Assembly (NCBI RefSeq): GCF_022458895.1
Contig: NZ_JAINFL010000004.1
Location: 682,001-746,000, forward strand
Length of the DNA: 64,000 nt
From: Roseihalotalea indica
Lineage (GTDB): Bacteria; Bacteroidota; Bacteroidia; Cytophagales; Cyclobacteriaceae
Reading direction: 5' to 3'
This document shows positions 44,383 to 52,754 of the stretch, one piece after another; position 1 is the first letter of the stretch; every line of letters begins with the position of its first letter. The position numbers and the translations under genes were made by a program. A model generated the notes under the pieces. It ran no database searches, was not told the DNA's origin, and was given only the letters and a program-made list of their open reading frames with translations.

Positions 44383-45888
44383 TCAAAATCCCTTAGCAAG
44401 ATGGTAGTAGACTTCGTTGAAGCGTAACTCTTTCTTGAACTCCCGCAAATCTGTTTTCTCATTGATCAGCACGTGCTCAATACCAGCCATAGCCGCAAAG
44501 TCGTCCATATATTCGGGGGTTAGATTCTGGCTGTAAACGGTGTGATGCGCCCCACCGGCATAGATCCAGGCCGCTGCTGCCGTTTTCAGGTCAGGCATAG
44601 GTCTCCACAGAACCCGGGCAACGGGCAGGTTGGGCAGATCTTCTTCCGGGTCAACGGCTTCTACCTCATTGGTCAGCATTCGGAAACGATTGCCCATATC
44701 CACAATAGACGTGTTCAGTCCGGCACCTGCCGCAACATTGAACACCAGACGGACCGGGTCTTCTTTCCCCCCAATACCCAGCGGGTGCACTTCGCAGGAC
44801 GGTTTGCCGGTAGCGATGGAAGAACAGATTTCCAGCATATGTGCGCCCAGCACTCCCATACCTTCCGGTCGAAAATGATAGGTGTAATCTTCCATGAAAG
44901 AATTACCTCCGGGCAGTCCGGCCCCCATAACCTTGGCTGCCCGAACCAGTGCCGCAGTTTTCCAGTCACCTTCTCCGCCAAACCCATATCCAGCTTCCAT
45001 CAGCCGCTGGGCGGCAATACCGGGCAGTTGTTTCAAGCCGTGCAGGTTCTCAAAAGTATCGGTAAACCCGATGAATGGTCCTGATTCCAGGAAGCCTTTC
45101 AGGCCAAGCTCAATACGGGCCGCTTCTCGCAATGAATCGTGTCGCGCCCCGTCTTTCTGCAAGCCTTCGGCCAGTTCGTACAGTTCAGCATATTCGTTCA
45201 CCAGCGTATCCACTTCACTGTCAGCCACCTGATTTACGTAAGCCACCACATCTCCAATACCGTAGCCATTCACTGAGTATCCGAAGCGCATCTGCGCTTC
45301 TACTTTATCACCCTCGGTGACGGCTACTTCGCGCATATTGTCGCCAATACGGGCCAGTTTTCCTCCCTGAGCATCGCGCCACGCAGCAGCAGCCCGGGTC
45401 CATACGGCCAGACGCTCCCGTACTTCCTCATCTTCCCAATAGCCTACTACTACTTTCCGCTCCAGCCGCATGCGGGTATTCATAAACCCAAACTCCCGCC
45501 CCCCGTGGGCTGACTGGTTCAGGTTCATGAAGTCCATATCAATAGAGCTCCAGGGAATATCGCGGTTAAACTGGGTGTGCAGGTGCAGTAATGGTTTCTG
45601 AAGGGTTTTCAGTCCGGCAATCCACATTTTGGCAGGTGAAAAGGTGTGCATCCAGGCGACCAGACCGATACAGTTCGATGTGCTATTGGCTTCCAGACAA
45701 AGTTTGTAGATAGCATCGGGAGTGGTCAGTACCGGCTTAAACACCACCTTCACCGGGATTTGCTCCGCTTCATCCAGCCCCTGGGCTATTTGCTGCGAAT
45801 GCTCCGCTACCTGCTTTAAGGTTTCCTCCCCGTACAAATGCTGACTTCCCGTCACAAACCAAACTTCGTATTGTTTAATATCTATCAT
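44383..45888 (-). CDS. araA: L-arabinose isomerase
   Basis: This 501 aa cytoplasmic protein is of standard length for the enzyme, which converts L-arabinose to L-ribulose. It starts [18 protein letters not shown], the family N-terminus. The manganese-binding and catalytic residues are in place: the glutamates of [11 protein letters not shown] and [11 protein letters not shown], and the histidines of [12 protein letters not shown] and [11 protein letters not shown]. Other conserved stretches are [15 protein letters not shown] and [10 protein letters not shown]. It is the last gene of the arabinose run araB-araD-symporter-araA. The 325-base gap upstream of it is filled with low-complexity repeats, so it may also be expressed separately. 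Confidence 0.98.
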   Translation of the reverse strand: MIDIKQYEVWFVTGSQHLYGEETLKQVAEHSQQIAQGLDEAEQIPVKVVFKPVLTTPDAIYKLCLEANSTSNCIGLVAWMHTFSPAKMWIAGLKTLQKPLLHLHTQFNRDIPWSSIDMDFMNLNQSAHGGREFGFMNTRMRLERKVVVGYWEDEEVRERLAVWTRAAAAWRDAQGGKLARIGDNMREVAVTEGDKVEAQMRFGYSVNGYGIGDVVAYVNQVADSEVDTLVNEYAELYELAEGLQKDGARHDSLREAARIELGLKGFLESGPFIGFTDTFENLHGLKQLPGIAAQRLMEAGYGFGGEGDWKTAALVRAAKVMGAGLPGGNSFMEDYTYHFRPEGMGVLGAHMLEICSSIATGKPSCEVHPLGIGGKEDPVRLVFNVAAGAGLNTSIVDMGNRFRMLTNEVEAVDPEEDLPNLPVARVLWRPMPDLKTAAAAWIYAGGAHHTVYSQNLTPEYMDDFAAMAGIEHVLINEKTDLREFKKELRFNEVYYHLAKGF

Positions 45889-46213
45889 GTTTATGCTATT
45901 GCTGAATTGTTAAATTGTTTGATTGTTAAATGGCTGATTGTTAATTGGTACAGAGTTCAGTGTTTAGAGTTTCGAGGCTCGGTTCAGAGTTGCAGGACAG
46001 AGTGTTTGTTTACCTCTCTGTCTTATCCACCTGTAACTTGAAACCTTAAAACTTGCAACTTTCAAACCCTTCGCAGGAAGAGACTTTGTTGTTGCCGGAG
46101 ACTTCGGAAGTTTTGAGACGTGATCGCCTTTTGCACCTTTAGTTGCTTAAACTTCCGAAGTCTGCTCACCCCTAGCACCAGGCACCAGGCTCCAAACCCC
46201 CGGCCCCACGCCC
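45889..46213. other. Low-complexity spacer between araA and the symporter gene
   Basis: This gap of 325 bases is made of short degenerate words: TTGTTAAAT-type (45905-45950), AACTTGAAACC and AACTTGCAACTTTC (46030-46065), and GGCACCAGGC-type (46175-46195), with a 15-base perfect inverted repeat at 46099-46163. No gene is supported. Confidence 0.55.
46099..46163. repeat. 15-base perfect inverted repeat
   Basis: The arms AGACTTCGGAAGTTT and AAACTTCCGAAGTCT are fully complementary around a 35-base centre. The size resembles a small MITE-like element or a long-loop hairpin. It lies between the symporter stop and the araA start. Confidence 0.65.
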
Positions 46214-47830
46214 TTATCCGTTAAATGAGATCATGATATAGATAACGATGGCTACAACTCCGATAGAGGCCAGGATATCCCAGATGGTATAGCTGGCTTT
46301 GTTCTCCGCTTTTTGTTCCTCGGTTAAAGTGCCGTAGGTTAGGCCGGATAGCTTTTCTTCCGATGGTTTCGGGCTCATCAAGCTCACCACCACGCAAATC
46401 AACACGGAGGCCAGGAACATCCAGGCGGCGAAAGTCAGGAAGTTCATGTCACCAATCAGGAAGAATATACTGTCTTCACTGAACCAGCCTTTGCCCAGCT
46501 CCAGCACCAGCCGGATGATGGCAATGACCAACCCGGTCACTAATGTTGCCATGGCCCCCTTTGCGTTAATCCGCTTAAAAAATACTCCCAGTAGAAAGAC
46601 CGCTGTAATGGGTGGCGCAATGTACGATTGCACCGACTGCAAGTATTCGTAGAGTACTCCCGAAATATTCTGCATTACCGGAATCCAGAGTATGCCTAGG
46701 ATTACAATGATAACGGTAGCAATTTTACCAATATTCAGTAGTCGTCTTTCCGGCGTGCCGGGACGAAGCTTCTCGTAAATATCTTTGGTAAATAAGGTAG
46801 CACATGAGTTAAATACTGAAGCTAACGAGCTCATCAAAGCCGCCAACAGACCAGCCGCGACCAACCCACGCAATCCATCAGGCAACAGATTGCTCATCAG
46901 CACCGGGAAGGCCTGATCGGCACTTTCCCACTCCAGTTTGCCCTGCTGCTTCAGTGCCAGCGCGATAACCCCCGGAATCAGGAATAGAAATACGGGAAGT
47001 AGCTTCAGAAAGCCCCCCCAGATGGTACCACGTCGGCCTTCTTTTATATTACGGGCCGTAAGCACCCGTTGCACAATGTATTGATCCGTACACCAATACC
47101 AGATACCTACAATCGTACTGGTAATCACGAGGCTAGGCCACGGGAAATCAGGATCAGAGGCAGGACGCCACATATCGAAATAATCGTCTCCTACGGTAGC
47201 TTTCAGTTCTCCCCAGCCGCCCACAGCATCCAGCCCCATAAACGTAAGTGTGGCCGCTCCCAGGATCAGAATAACTGTTTGTAACGCTTCGGTATAAACT
47301 ACCGCCTTCATCCCTCCCAGCACCGTATAAAGGCCGGTTAGCACCACGGTGGCTAATGCACCGGTAAGGAAATCAATATTTAATAAGGATGAGATCACTA
47401 CCCCACCGGCATAGATCGTTACCGAAACTTTGGTAAGGATATAAGCCAGCAACGAAAAGATGGATAAAAACCAGCGGGCTTGAGAATTGAAGCGTTTTTC
47501 CAGAAACTCAGGCATGGTAAACACGCCACTCCGGGCATAAAATGGCAGAAAAACCCACCCTAGCATCAATACTACCCAGGCATGCAATTCGTAGATTAAC
47601 AGGGGCAACTTATCAGAAGCACCCGTACCAGCCAACCCTACCACGTGCTCGGAGCCAATGTTAGATGCGAAAATAGATGCCCCAACGACGAACCAGCCCA
47701 CATCGCGCCCGGCCAGAAAATAGTCAGCAGTATCTTTTTGCTTTTGCATAATGACCCAGACGGCTATACCGAGCAGCACCAGGAAATAAATGCCAATGAC
47801 GATCCAGTCTAATGTTTCTAAACTTTTCAT
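46214..47830 (-). CDS. Sodium/sugar symporter (SSS family, SglT type)
   Basis: This 538 aa protein has about fourteen membrane segments. Family landmarks are DYFLAGRDVGWFVVGASIFA near residue 35, SNIGSEHVVGLAGTGA, LPFYARSGVFTMPEFLEKRF, TVLGGMKAVVYTEALQ, WYWCTDQYIVQRVLTARN near 245, and the hydrophobic C-terminal segment. SSS transporters of this group import glucose, galactose, xylose or arabinose with sodium. Its place between araD and araA makes L-arabinose the likely substrate. The 88-base gap to araD is G-rich low-complexity DNA. Confidence 0.95.
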   Translation of the reverse strand: MKSLETLDWIVIGIYFLVLLGIAVWVIMQKQKDTADYFLAGRDVGWFVVGASIFASNIGSEHVVGLAGTGASDKLPLLIYELHAWVVLMLGWVFLPFYARSGVFTMPEFLEKRFNSQARWFLSIFSLLAYILTKVSVTIYAGGVVISSLLNIDFLTGALATVVLTGLYTVLGGMKAVVYTEALQTVILILGAATLTFMGLDAVGGWGELKATVGDDYFDMWRPASDPDFPWPSLVITSTIVGIWYWCTDQYIVQRVLTARNIKEGRRGTIWGGFLKLLPVFLFLIPGVIALALKQQGKLEWESADQAFPVLMSNLLPDGLRGLVAAGLLAALMSSLASVFNSCATLFTKDIYEKLRPGTPERRLLNIGKIATVIIVILGILWIPVMQNISGVLYEYLQSVQSYIAPPITAVFLLGVFFKRINAKGAMATLVTGLVIAIIRLVLELGKGWFSEDSIFFLIGDMNFLTFAAWMFLASVLICVVVSLMSPKPSEEKLSGLTYGTLTEEQKAENKASYTIWDILASIGVVAIVIYIMISFNG

Positions 47831-47918
47831 TTAAGTTATAGGGGTTGGGGATTAGGTGTTAGGTTTTGGAAAAGGTGGAACGGAAAGCGGAAAAAGGAGG
47901 CCGAATTCCAGCCTTCGT
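47831..47918. repeat. G-rich low-complexity spacer between araD and the symporter gene
   Basis: The plus strand reads GGGGTTGGGGATTAGGTGTT followed by AGGTTTTGG and then G/A-rich sequence. It is part of a pattern in which each gap of the arabinose run has its own short word. Confidence 0.4.
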
Positions 47919-48617
47919 TTATTGTCCGTAATAGGCATCAGCGCCATGTTTGCGGTCGTAGTGTTTTTTTATAAGAGCGTTTTTCAGACGAGGGGCCTGC
48001 GGGTGAATCTGCCGGGTAAGCAGTGCCATACGAGCGACTTCTTCCAGCACCGCACTATTGTATACTGCTTTCTCGGCTGTTTTTCCCCAGGTAAAGGGAG
48101 CATGGTTGGCCACCAGCACCATTTCTACTTCTTCATACGACAGTCCTTTGTCAGCAAAAGCATTTAGGATCTGAAAGCCGGTTTCGTACTCATAGTCTCC
48201 TTCAATCATCTTATCATCCATCACCGGAGCGCAGGGAATATCAACCGTCAGGTGATCGGCATGGGTGGTGCCGAAAATGGGAATATCCTGTTGAGCCTGA
48301 GCCCAGGCAGTGGCATAAGTAGAATGGGTATGCACAATGCCGCCAATGTTACCCCAATGCTTGTACAGCACCGCGTGAGTTTTGGTATCGGAAGAGGGAC
48401 GCAGATCGCCTTCTATAATATTGTTGTCAAAATCCACGATGACCATCATTTCCGGAGTAAGGTCATCGTAGGGTACGCCGCTTGGTTTAATGGCAAATAC
48501 CTGCTTCGCATGATCGACTGCACTAACATTGCCAAACGTGAACAGCACCAGCCCTAGTTCGGGTAACTTCATGTTCCCCTCGTAGGCCTGCTGTTTAATA
48601 TCTGAGAATTCTGCCAT
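47919..48617 (-). CDS. araD: L-ribulose-5-phosphate 4-epimerase
   Basis: This 232 aa protein has the usual length and belongs to the class II aldolase/epimerase family. It converts L-ribulose-5-phosphate to D-xylulose-5-phosphate with a metal ion. Visible landmarks are LVLFTFGNVSAVD near the N-terminus, RPSSDTKTHAVLY with the conserved acidic/polar site, IVHTHSTYATAWAQA with two metal histidines near residue 95, GTTHADHLTVDIP, and LVANHAPFTWGKTAEKAV with the third histidine near 171. It lies 120 bases after araB and 88 before the symporter, all on the minus strand. Confidence 0.98.
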   Translation of the reverse strand: MAEFSDIKQQAYEGNMKLPELGLVLFTFGNVSAVDHAKQVFAIKPSGVPYDDLTPEMMVIVDFDNNIIEGDLRPSSDTKTHAVLYKHWGNIGGIVHTHSTYATAWAQAQQDIPIFGTTHADHLTVDIPCAPVMDDKMIEGDYEYETGFQILNAFADKGLSYEEVEMVLVANHAPFTWGKTAEKAVYNSAVLEEVARMALLTRQIHPQAPRLKNALIKKHYDRKHGADAYYGQ

Positions 48618-48641
48618 AGTTTGTTTCGTTGAGAAAAAGTG

Positions 48642-48732
48642 AATGATGGATTGATTGAATGAGTGAATATTAATCTTTCACTAGCGTAAGAAGCCCTATT
48701 CATTATTCATAACTCATTCATCATCAATCATT
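48642..48732. repeat. Imperfect inverted repeat of short words between araB and araD
   Basis: The left arm (48642-48672) is made of GAATGA and GATTGA words; the right arm (48698-48732) is close to its reverse complement (ATTCATTATTCATAACTC, then ATTCATCATCAATCATT). Together they could fold into a long imperfect hairpin in the 120-base gap between araB and araD. Confidence 0.5.
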
Positions 48733-48737
48733 AAGTA

Positions 48738-50411
48738 TTAAGCATTCGCAATTTGTTCTTCGATGAATGTCCCAAACTGATTATATACTTTGTAATGCTT
48801 TTCGTAGTGGGCTACTGCTTCCGGGTTAGGATGATATTCATTATCAAAACCAGCTCCCATGGTTTCCATCGCTTCGCTCACCGTAGTAAACGTTCCGGCA
48901 GCGGTGGCAGCAAACATCGCAGCTCCCAAGGCGCAAGTCTGTTCGGCCCGGGCAATTTTGATGGGCATATTCATGACGTCGGCCATGGTTTGCATAATAA
49001 AAGGAGATTTCTTAGCCACTCCGCCCAAGCCGATCAGTCCTTTTACCGGCACCCCTTCGGCCTGAAAACGTTCTACAATCTTTTTAGCTCCGAAACAGGT
49101 AGCTTCTACCAATGCGCGAAATATTTTGGGCGCATCACTGCTTAGGCTCAATCCGAGGATAGCACCTGTTAACTGTTGATTGGCGTAAGGGGTGCGGCGT
49201 CCGTTCATCCAGTCAAGTGCTACTATACTCGATTCCTCCAATGGTACCTGCTCGGCCGCCTCGCTTAGTGCCGGAAGAATGTTGTCCAGGGTTTCTTCCA
49301 GCACTTTTTCTTTGGTGGCTTCATCCAGCAACTCAGACTTCGCTAATACCTGCTTCAGTGGCCAGGCCAGCACATTTTTAAACCAGGCATAGACATCGCC
49401 AAAAGCCGACTGCCCGGCCTCCAGTCCTTCCATCCCCGGAATAACCGAACCTTCTACCTGTCCGCATATGCCGCTGACCAGCTTATCTTTCATATCCTCT
49501 TTGGGCGCTACCAGAATATCGCAGGTTGAGGTCCCCATGACTTTGCTGAGGTAGTAAGGCTCTATTTGTCCGCCCACAGCTCCCATATGCGCATCAAAAG
49601 CCCCGACACTTACCACTACGTCGGTACTAAGCCCTAGTTTTTCGGCCCACTCAGCAGAAAGATGTCCGGCAGAGGCTTCGGAGCTATAAGTATTTTCAAA
49701 AAGACGCTCGCGCAGGTTCGCTAAAAGCGGGTCAAGCGTAGTCAGAAACTTTTCGTCTGGCAGTCCGCCCCAGGAAGGGTGCCACATGGCTTTATGACCA
49801 GCAGCACAGCGGCTCCGTTTCATCTCCATCACATCGGTGCCGCCCGTCAGCAGAAACGGCACCCAGTCGCAATGCTCTACCCACGAGTAGGCGGCTTCTC
49901 TTACGGCAGCATCATCGCGCAAGACGTGTAAAATCTTAGCCCAAAACCATTCTGATGAGTAAACACTGCCTTCGTACTGAGTGTAATCTGGATTCCAGCC
50001 ATGTGCTAATGTGTTGATCTCATCAGCTTCCCGCACGGCAGTATGATCTTTCCACAGGACAAACATAGCGTTTGGATTTTCTTCAAACTCCTTCACCAAA
50101 GCTAAGGGTGTTCCGCTTCTGTCGACTGCGCAGGGAGTTGAGCCGGTGGTATCTACCGCAATCCCTTTAACCTGACTAGCGGTGCCTTCCGGTGCCTGAC
50201 TCAGGGCATCGGTGATCGTGCTTTGGATGCCTTCAATGTAGTCCAGCGGGTGCTGTCGGAACTGATTAGCTGATGGATTACAGTAATATTCTTTTTTCCA
50301 GCGTGGATATTGGAACACGGAGGTTGATATCATCTCTCCCTTGTCGGATACAATAACCGATCGTACGGAATCAGACCCAAAATCCAGTCCGATAAAGCAG
50401 GACTTTTCCAT
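48738..50411 (-). CDS. araB: L-ribulokinase
   Basis: This 557 aa member of the FGGY carbohydrate kinase family uses ATP to make L-ribulose-5-phosphate. The N-terminal phosphate loop is GLDFGSDSVRSVIV. Ribulokinase-specific parts include VKGIAVDTTGSTPCAVDRSG, AMFVLWKDHTAVREADEIN, SGHLSAEWAEKLGL, VVSVGAFDAHMGAVGGQI and the ATP-site region KGLIGLGGVAKKSPFIMQ. It is the first gene of the arabinose run. A perfect palindrome, the probable AraR operator, lies 27 bases upstream of its start. Confidence 0.97.
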   Translation of the reverse strand: MEKSCFIGLDFGSDSVRSVIVSDKGEMISTSVFQYPRWKKEYYCNPSANQFRQHPLDYIEGIQSTITDALSQAPEGTASQVKGIAVDTTGSTPCAVDRSGTPLALVKEFEENPNAMFVLWKDHTAVREADEINTLAHGWNPDYTQYEGSVYSSEWFWAKILHVLRDDAAVREAAYSWVEHCDWVPFLLTGGTDVMEMKRSRCAAGHKAMWHPSWGGLPDEKFLTTLDPLLANLRERLFENTYSSEASAGHLSAEWAEKLGLSTDVVVSVGAFDAHMGAVGGQIEPYYLSKVMGTSTCDILVAPKEDMKDKLVSGICGQVEGSVIPGMEGLEAGQSAFGDVYAWFKNVLAWPLKQVLAKSELLDEATKEKVLEETLDNILPALSEAAEQVPLEESSIVALDWMNGRRTPYANQQLTGAILGLSLSSDAPKIFRALVEATCFGAKKIVERFQAEGVPVKGLIGLGGVAKKSPFIMQTMADVMNMPIKIARAEQTCALGAAMFAATAAGTFTTVSEAMETMGAGFDNEYHPNPEAVAHYEKHYKVYNQFGTFIEEQIANA

Positions 50412-50437
50412 GGTTTAGATTGTGTTGTTGCAAATAC

Positions 50438-50460
50438 TTAAGTGTTTTAAATACACTTAA
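50438..50460. promoter_or_regulatory. Probable AraR operator
   Basis: The perfect palindromic arms TTAAGTGT and ACACTTAA flank a 7-base A/T spacer. It lies between araR and araB, 27 bases upstream of the araB start and just downstream of a plausible promoter, a repressor-like position. No second copy was found in the window. Confidence 0.7.
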
Positions 50461-50471
50461 TAGTTTTTTGA

Positions 50472-50503
50472 TAAAAGTACTTTTCAGCTGGAAGATATAC
50501 AAT
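50472..50503 (-). promoter_or_regulatory. Probable araB promoter
   Basis: On the minus strand ATTG (plus-strand 50500-50503) is followed after 20 bases by TACTTTTA (50472-50479). This is close to the Bacteroidota -33 TTTG and -7 TAnnTTTG boxes. Transcription would begin at or just before the AraR palindrome. Confidence 0.5.
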
Positions 50504-50532
50504 AAGAATCGTATTTTTTTACTGCGTATTAC

Positions 50533-51228
50533 CTATTTTAAAAGAAAGGTCAGTCCTTCGGCTCTCAAGCGATCGTATCGCTCAGGATCAAACCGATAGA
50601 AGTAAGCGCCTCTTTTGGAGTAACCTTTTTGCTTCTCGTTGAGCTTCACCAGCAAATTCATAGCATGGATGCGCTTTTGAAAATTACGCTTATCGATCGG
50701 TTCGTCCAGTATCGCTTCATATAGCTTTTGAAGCTGAGGCAGCGTAAATTTATCAGGCAACAGGGCAAATCCAACGGGCTGGGTGGTGGCCTGTCTCTTT
50801 AATCTGGATTTTGCCTGTTCTACCATTTCCTGATGGTCAAAGATCAACGCCGGAAGCTCGTGCACATCAAACCAAGCAGCTCCGTGTTCCTGGCTCAGGC
50901 TTTCGTCGTGCTCATGAATGTTGATAAGAGCGTAGTAGGCTACCGAAATCACTCGAGCGGCTGTATCCCGGCGTACGCCTCCGAAGGTAGCAACCTGCTC
51001 AAGGTAAACGTCATGCAGGCCAGTCAAGGTAGTAAGCACCCGCTGAGCGGCTTCATCCACACCTTCCTTCATCCCTACAAAGCCTCCCATGAGAGACCAC
51101 ATTCCCTTTTCTGGCGGAAAATCACGCTGAATCAGTAATAGTTTGAGACGGTCTTCTTCAAAACCAAAAATAATACAGTCAACAGCAACTAAATGGCGGG
51201 CATGATGCGCGTAAAGCATTTCGGACAT
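50533..51228 (-). CDS. araR: Nudix-fold transcriptional regulator of arabinose use (AraR type)
   Basis: The product is about 231 aa from the ATG at 51228; the longer frame adds an unlikely leader. An N-terminal Nudix-fold domain (HLVAVDCIIFGFEEDRLKLL, MWSLMGGFVGMKEGVDEAAQ) is followed by a C-terminal winged-helix domain (about 150-231, with LPQLQKLYEAIL and KLNEKQKGYSKRGAYFYRFD). The Nudix catalytic box is degraded: after GGFVGMKEGVDEAAQRV, the expected REVxEE glutamates are replaced by VLTTLT, so it should bind but not hydrolyse. Known AraR regulators in Bacteroides are Nudix-derived and respond to L-arabinose. It neighbours araB with a palindrome between them. Confidence 0.88.
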   Translation of the reverse strand: MSEMLYAHHARHLVAVDCIIFGFEEDRLKLLLIQRDFPPEKGMWSLMGGFVGMKEGVDEAAQRVLTTLTGLHDVYLEQVATFGGVRRDTAARVISVAYYALINIHEHDESLSQEHGAAWFDVHELPALIFDHQEMVEQAKSRLKRQATTQPVGFALLPDKFTLPQLQKLYEAILDEPIDKRNFQKRIHAMNLLVKLNEKQKGYSKRGAYFYRFDPERYDRLRAEGLTFLLK

Positions 51229-51426
51229 AACAAAAAAGCAGACAAAATAGAGGCTAGTGCTACGAAAGTACACCAAACTTTTATTTTTTCCAGTTGCCGC
51301 TGTATTTAAGTTCACACCGTCTGGGATGTTTGATGACATATACAATCCTTACTCTTTTGAGTCAATTATCCCTCCGGGATACCTCTTTCTGTGGCTATTT
51401 AAACATTTTTTGCTACCTTAAATCTC

Positions 51427-52629
51427 ATGAAACAACCTATACTTATCGGACTGCTCATCTTACTGATAAGCAGCCTCATCCTACCCGCCCAATCTCAATC
51501 CGTTGATTCAACCATGCTTTGCCAGGGGGCCTACTTTACCGAGGCCGAAGGTCTGGCGGCTCTTAAAGAATTTGCCAGTACGTATGACGATAAAGCCAGT
51601 TGGGAAACCCGCGCCGACCGGATTCGGGAAGGTATCTGGGAGGGGCTGGGATTGTCGCCTGATTTTGATCGCTCTCCACTGAAACCTATTTTTCGTGATA
51701 AACAAACCTTCAACGGCTATACCGTGGAAAATGTAGCTTTCGAGAGCTTACCCGGATTTTTTGTTACCGGAAACCTCTACCGACCTACCAAAGAACAAGA
51801 AAGTTACCCCGCCATTCTCTCAGCCCACGGACACTTTCAGGGCACCGAATACTCGGGACGAACCCGGGAAGAGATGCAGTTGCGATGTGCGGCTTTGGCC
51901 AAGATGGGCGCCATCGTATTTGCGTTTGACATGATCGGCTATGGTGAATCGGACCAAACGGCTCATAAGCACCCCGATGCGCTGACCTTGCAGGCGATCA
52001 ATGGCTTGAGAGCGGTTGATTTTCTGGCGTCGTTACCGGAAGTTGATACTGAGCGTATTGCCGCTACCGGAGCATCGGGCGGAGGCACTCAAACCTTTTT
52101 GCTCACAGCGCTGGATGACCGGATTGCAGTATCAGTGCCAGTAGTCATGGTTTCCGCTCACTTTTTTGGTGGATGCGTTTGCGAAAGCGGCAAGCCTATT
52201 CATAAAAGTGCTGATCATCAAACCAGTAATGTAGAAATTGCTGCTTTAGCCGCACCCCGGCCTATGTTGCTCATCTCCGATGGAGATGACTGGACGAAGA
52301 ACACTCCTGAAGTAGAGTACCCCTATGTTCAGAATATTTATAAGCTATACGACAAAATAGAGAATGTGCAAAATATTCATCTGCCTGATGAAGGCCATGA
52401 TTACGGTGAAAGCAAGCGAAAGGGAGCTTATGCCTTTCTGGCAAAACACCTGAACCTCTCGCTGGAGAACATACAGGATGAGAAAGGCAATATTGACGAG
52501 AGCTTTATTACCATCGTTCCGAACGATGATCTGGAAGTATTTGATGCGCAACACCCTCGCCCATCCTACGCCCTTCAGGGTGATGAAGCTGCCAGCCAAC
52601 TATTGTTTTCTTCTACTGCTAAAAGATAG
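51427..52629 (+). CDS. Exported acetylxylan-esterase-like alpha/beta hydrolase
   Basis: This 400 aa protein has a signal peptide (LLIGLLILLISSLILPAQS) and an alpha/beta-hydrolase domain of the dienelactone hydrolase/AXE1 type. Features are PAILSAHGHFQGTEYSG with the oxyanion region, AFDMIGYGESDQTAHKHP, the nucleophile elbow ATGASGGGTQTFL near residue 220, the cysteine-rich FGGCVCESGKP loop, the acid region LLISDGDDWTKNTPEVEYP, and the histidine in LPDEGHDYGES near 325. Related proteins remove acetyl or other esters from plant polysaccharides. It starts about 200 bases upstream of araR on the opposite strand, which supports an envelope role in arabinose-containing glycan use. Confidence 0.9.
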   Translation: MKQPILIGLLILLISSLILPAQSQSVDSTMLCQGAYFTEAEGLAALKEFASTYDDKASWETRADRIREGIWEGLGLSPDFDRSPLKPIFRDKQTFNGYTVENVAFESLPGFFVTGNLYRPTKEQESYPAILSAHGHFQGTEYSGRTREEMQLRCAALAKMGAIVFAFDMIGYGESDQTAHKHPDALTLQAINGLRAVDFLASLPEVDTERIAATGASGGGTQTFLLTALDDRIAVSVPVVMVSAHFFGGCVCESGKPIHKSADHQTSNVEIAALAAPRPMLLISDGDDWTKNTPEVEYPYVQNIYKLYDKIENVQNIHLPDEGHDYGESKRKGAYAFLAKHLNLSLENIQDEKGNIDESFITIVPNDDLEVFDAQHPRPSYALQGDEAASQLLFSSTAKR

Positions 52630-52754
52630 TAGCTTCAGGTCGGATATTGACAGTCCTTTCACATTTCGCTTAGAAGCTTTTCTGATATCAATGTAAAAGA
52701 TTTGTCATTTAAATATGGATTAGTGTTTTACCTGTACTCGTAAACAATGACAAT

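Noticed and set aside
47831..47918. Telomere-like TTAGG repeats
   Set aside because: Only three imperfect words occur, and the other arabinose gaps have similar low-complexity words of other types.
43149..50411. Long plus-strand frames antisense to araA, araB and the S1/P1 nuclease (for example 44542-45084)
   Set aside because: They have no family motifs and mirror the codon bias of genes on the other strand with full conserved motifs.
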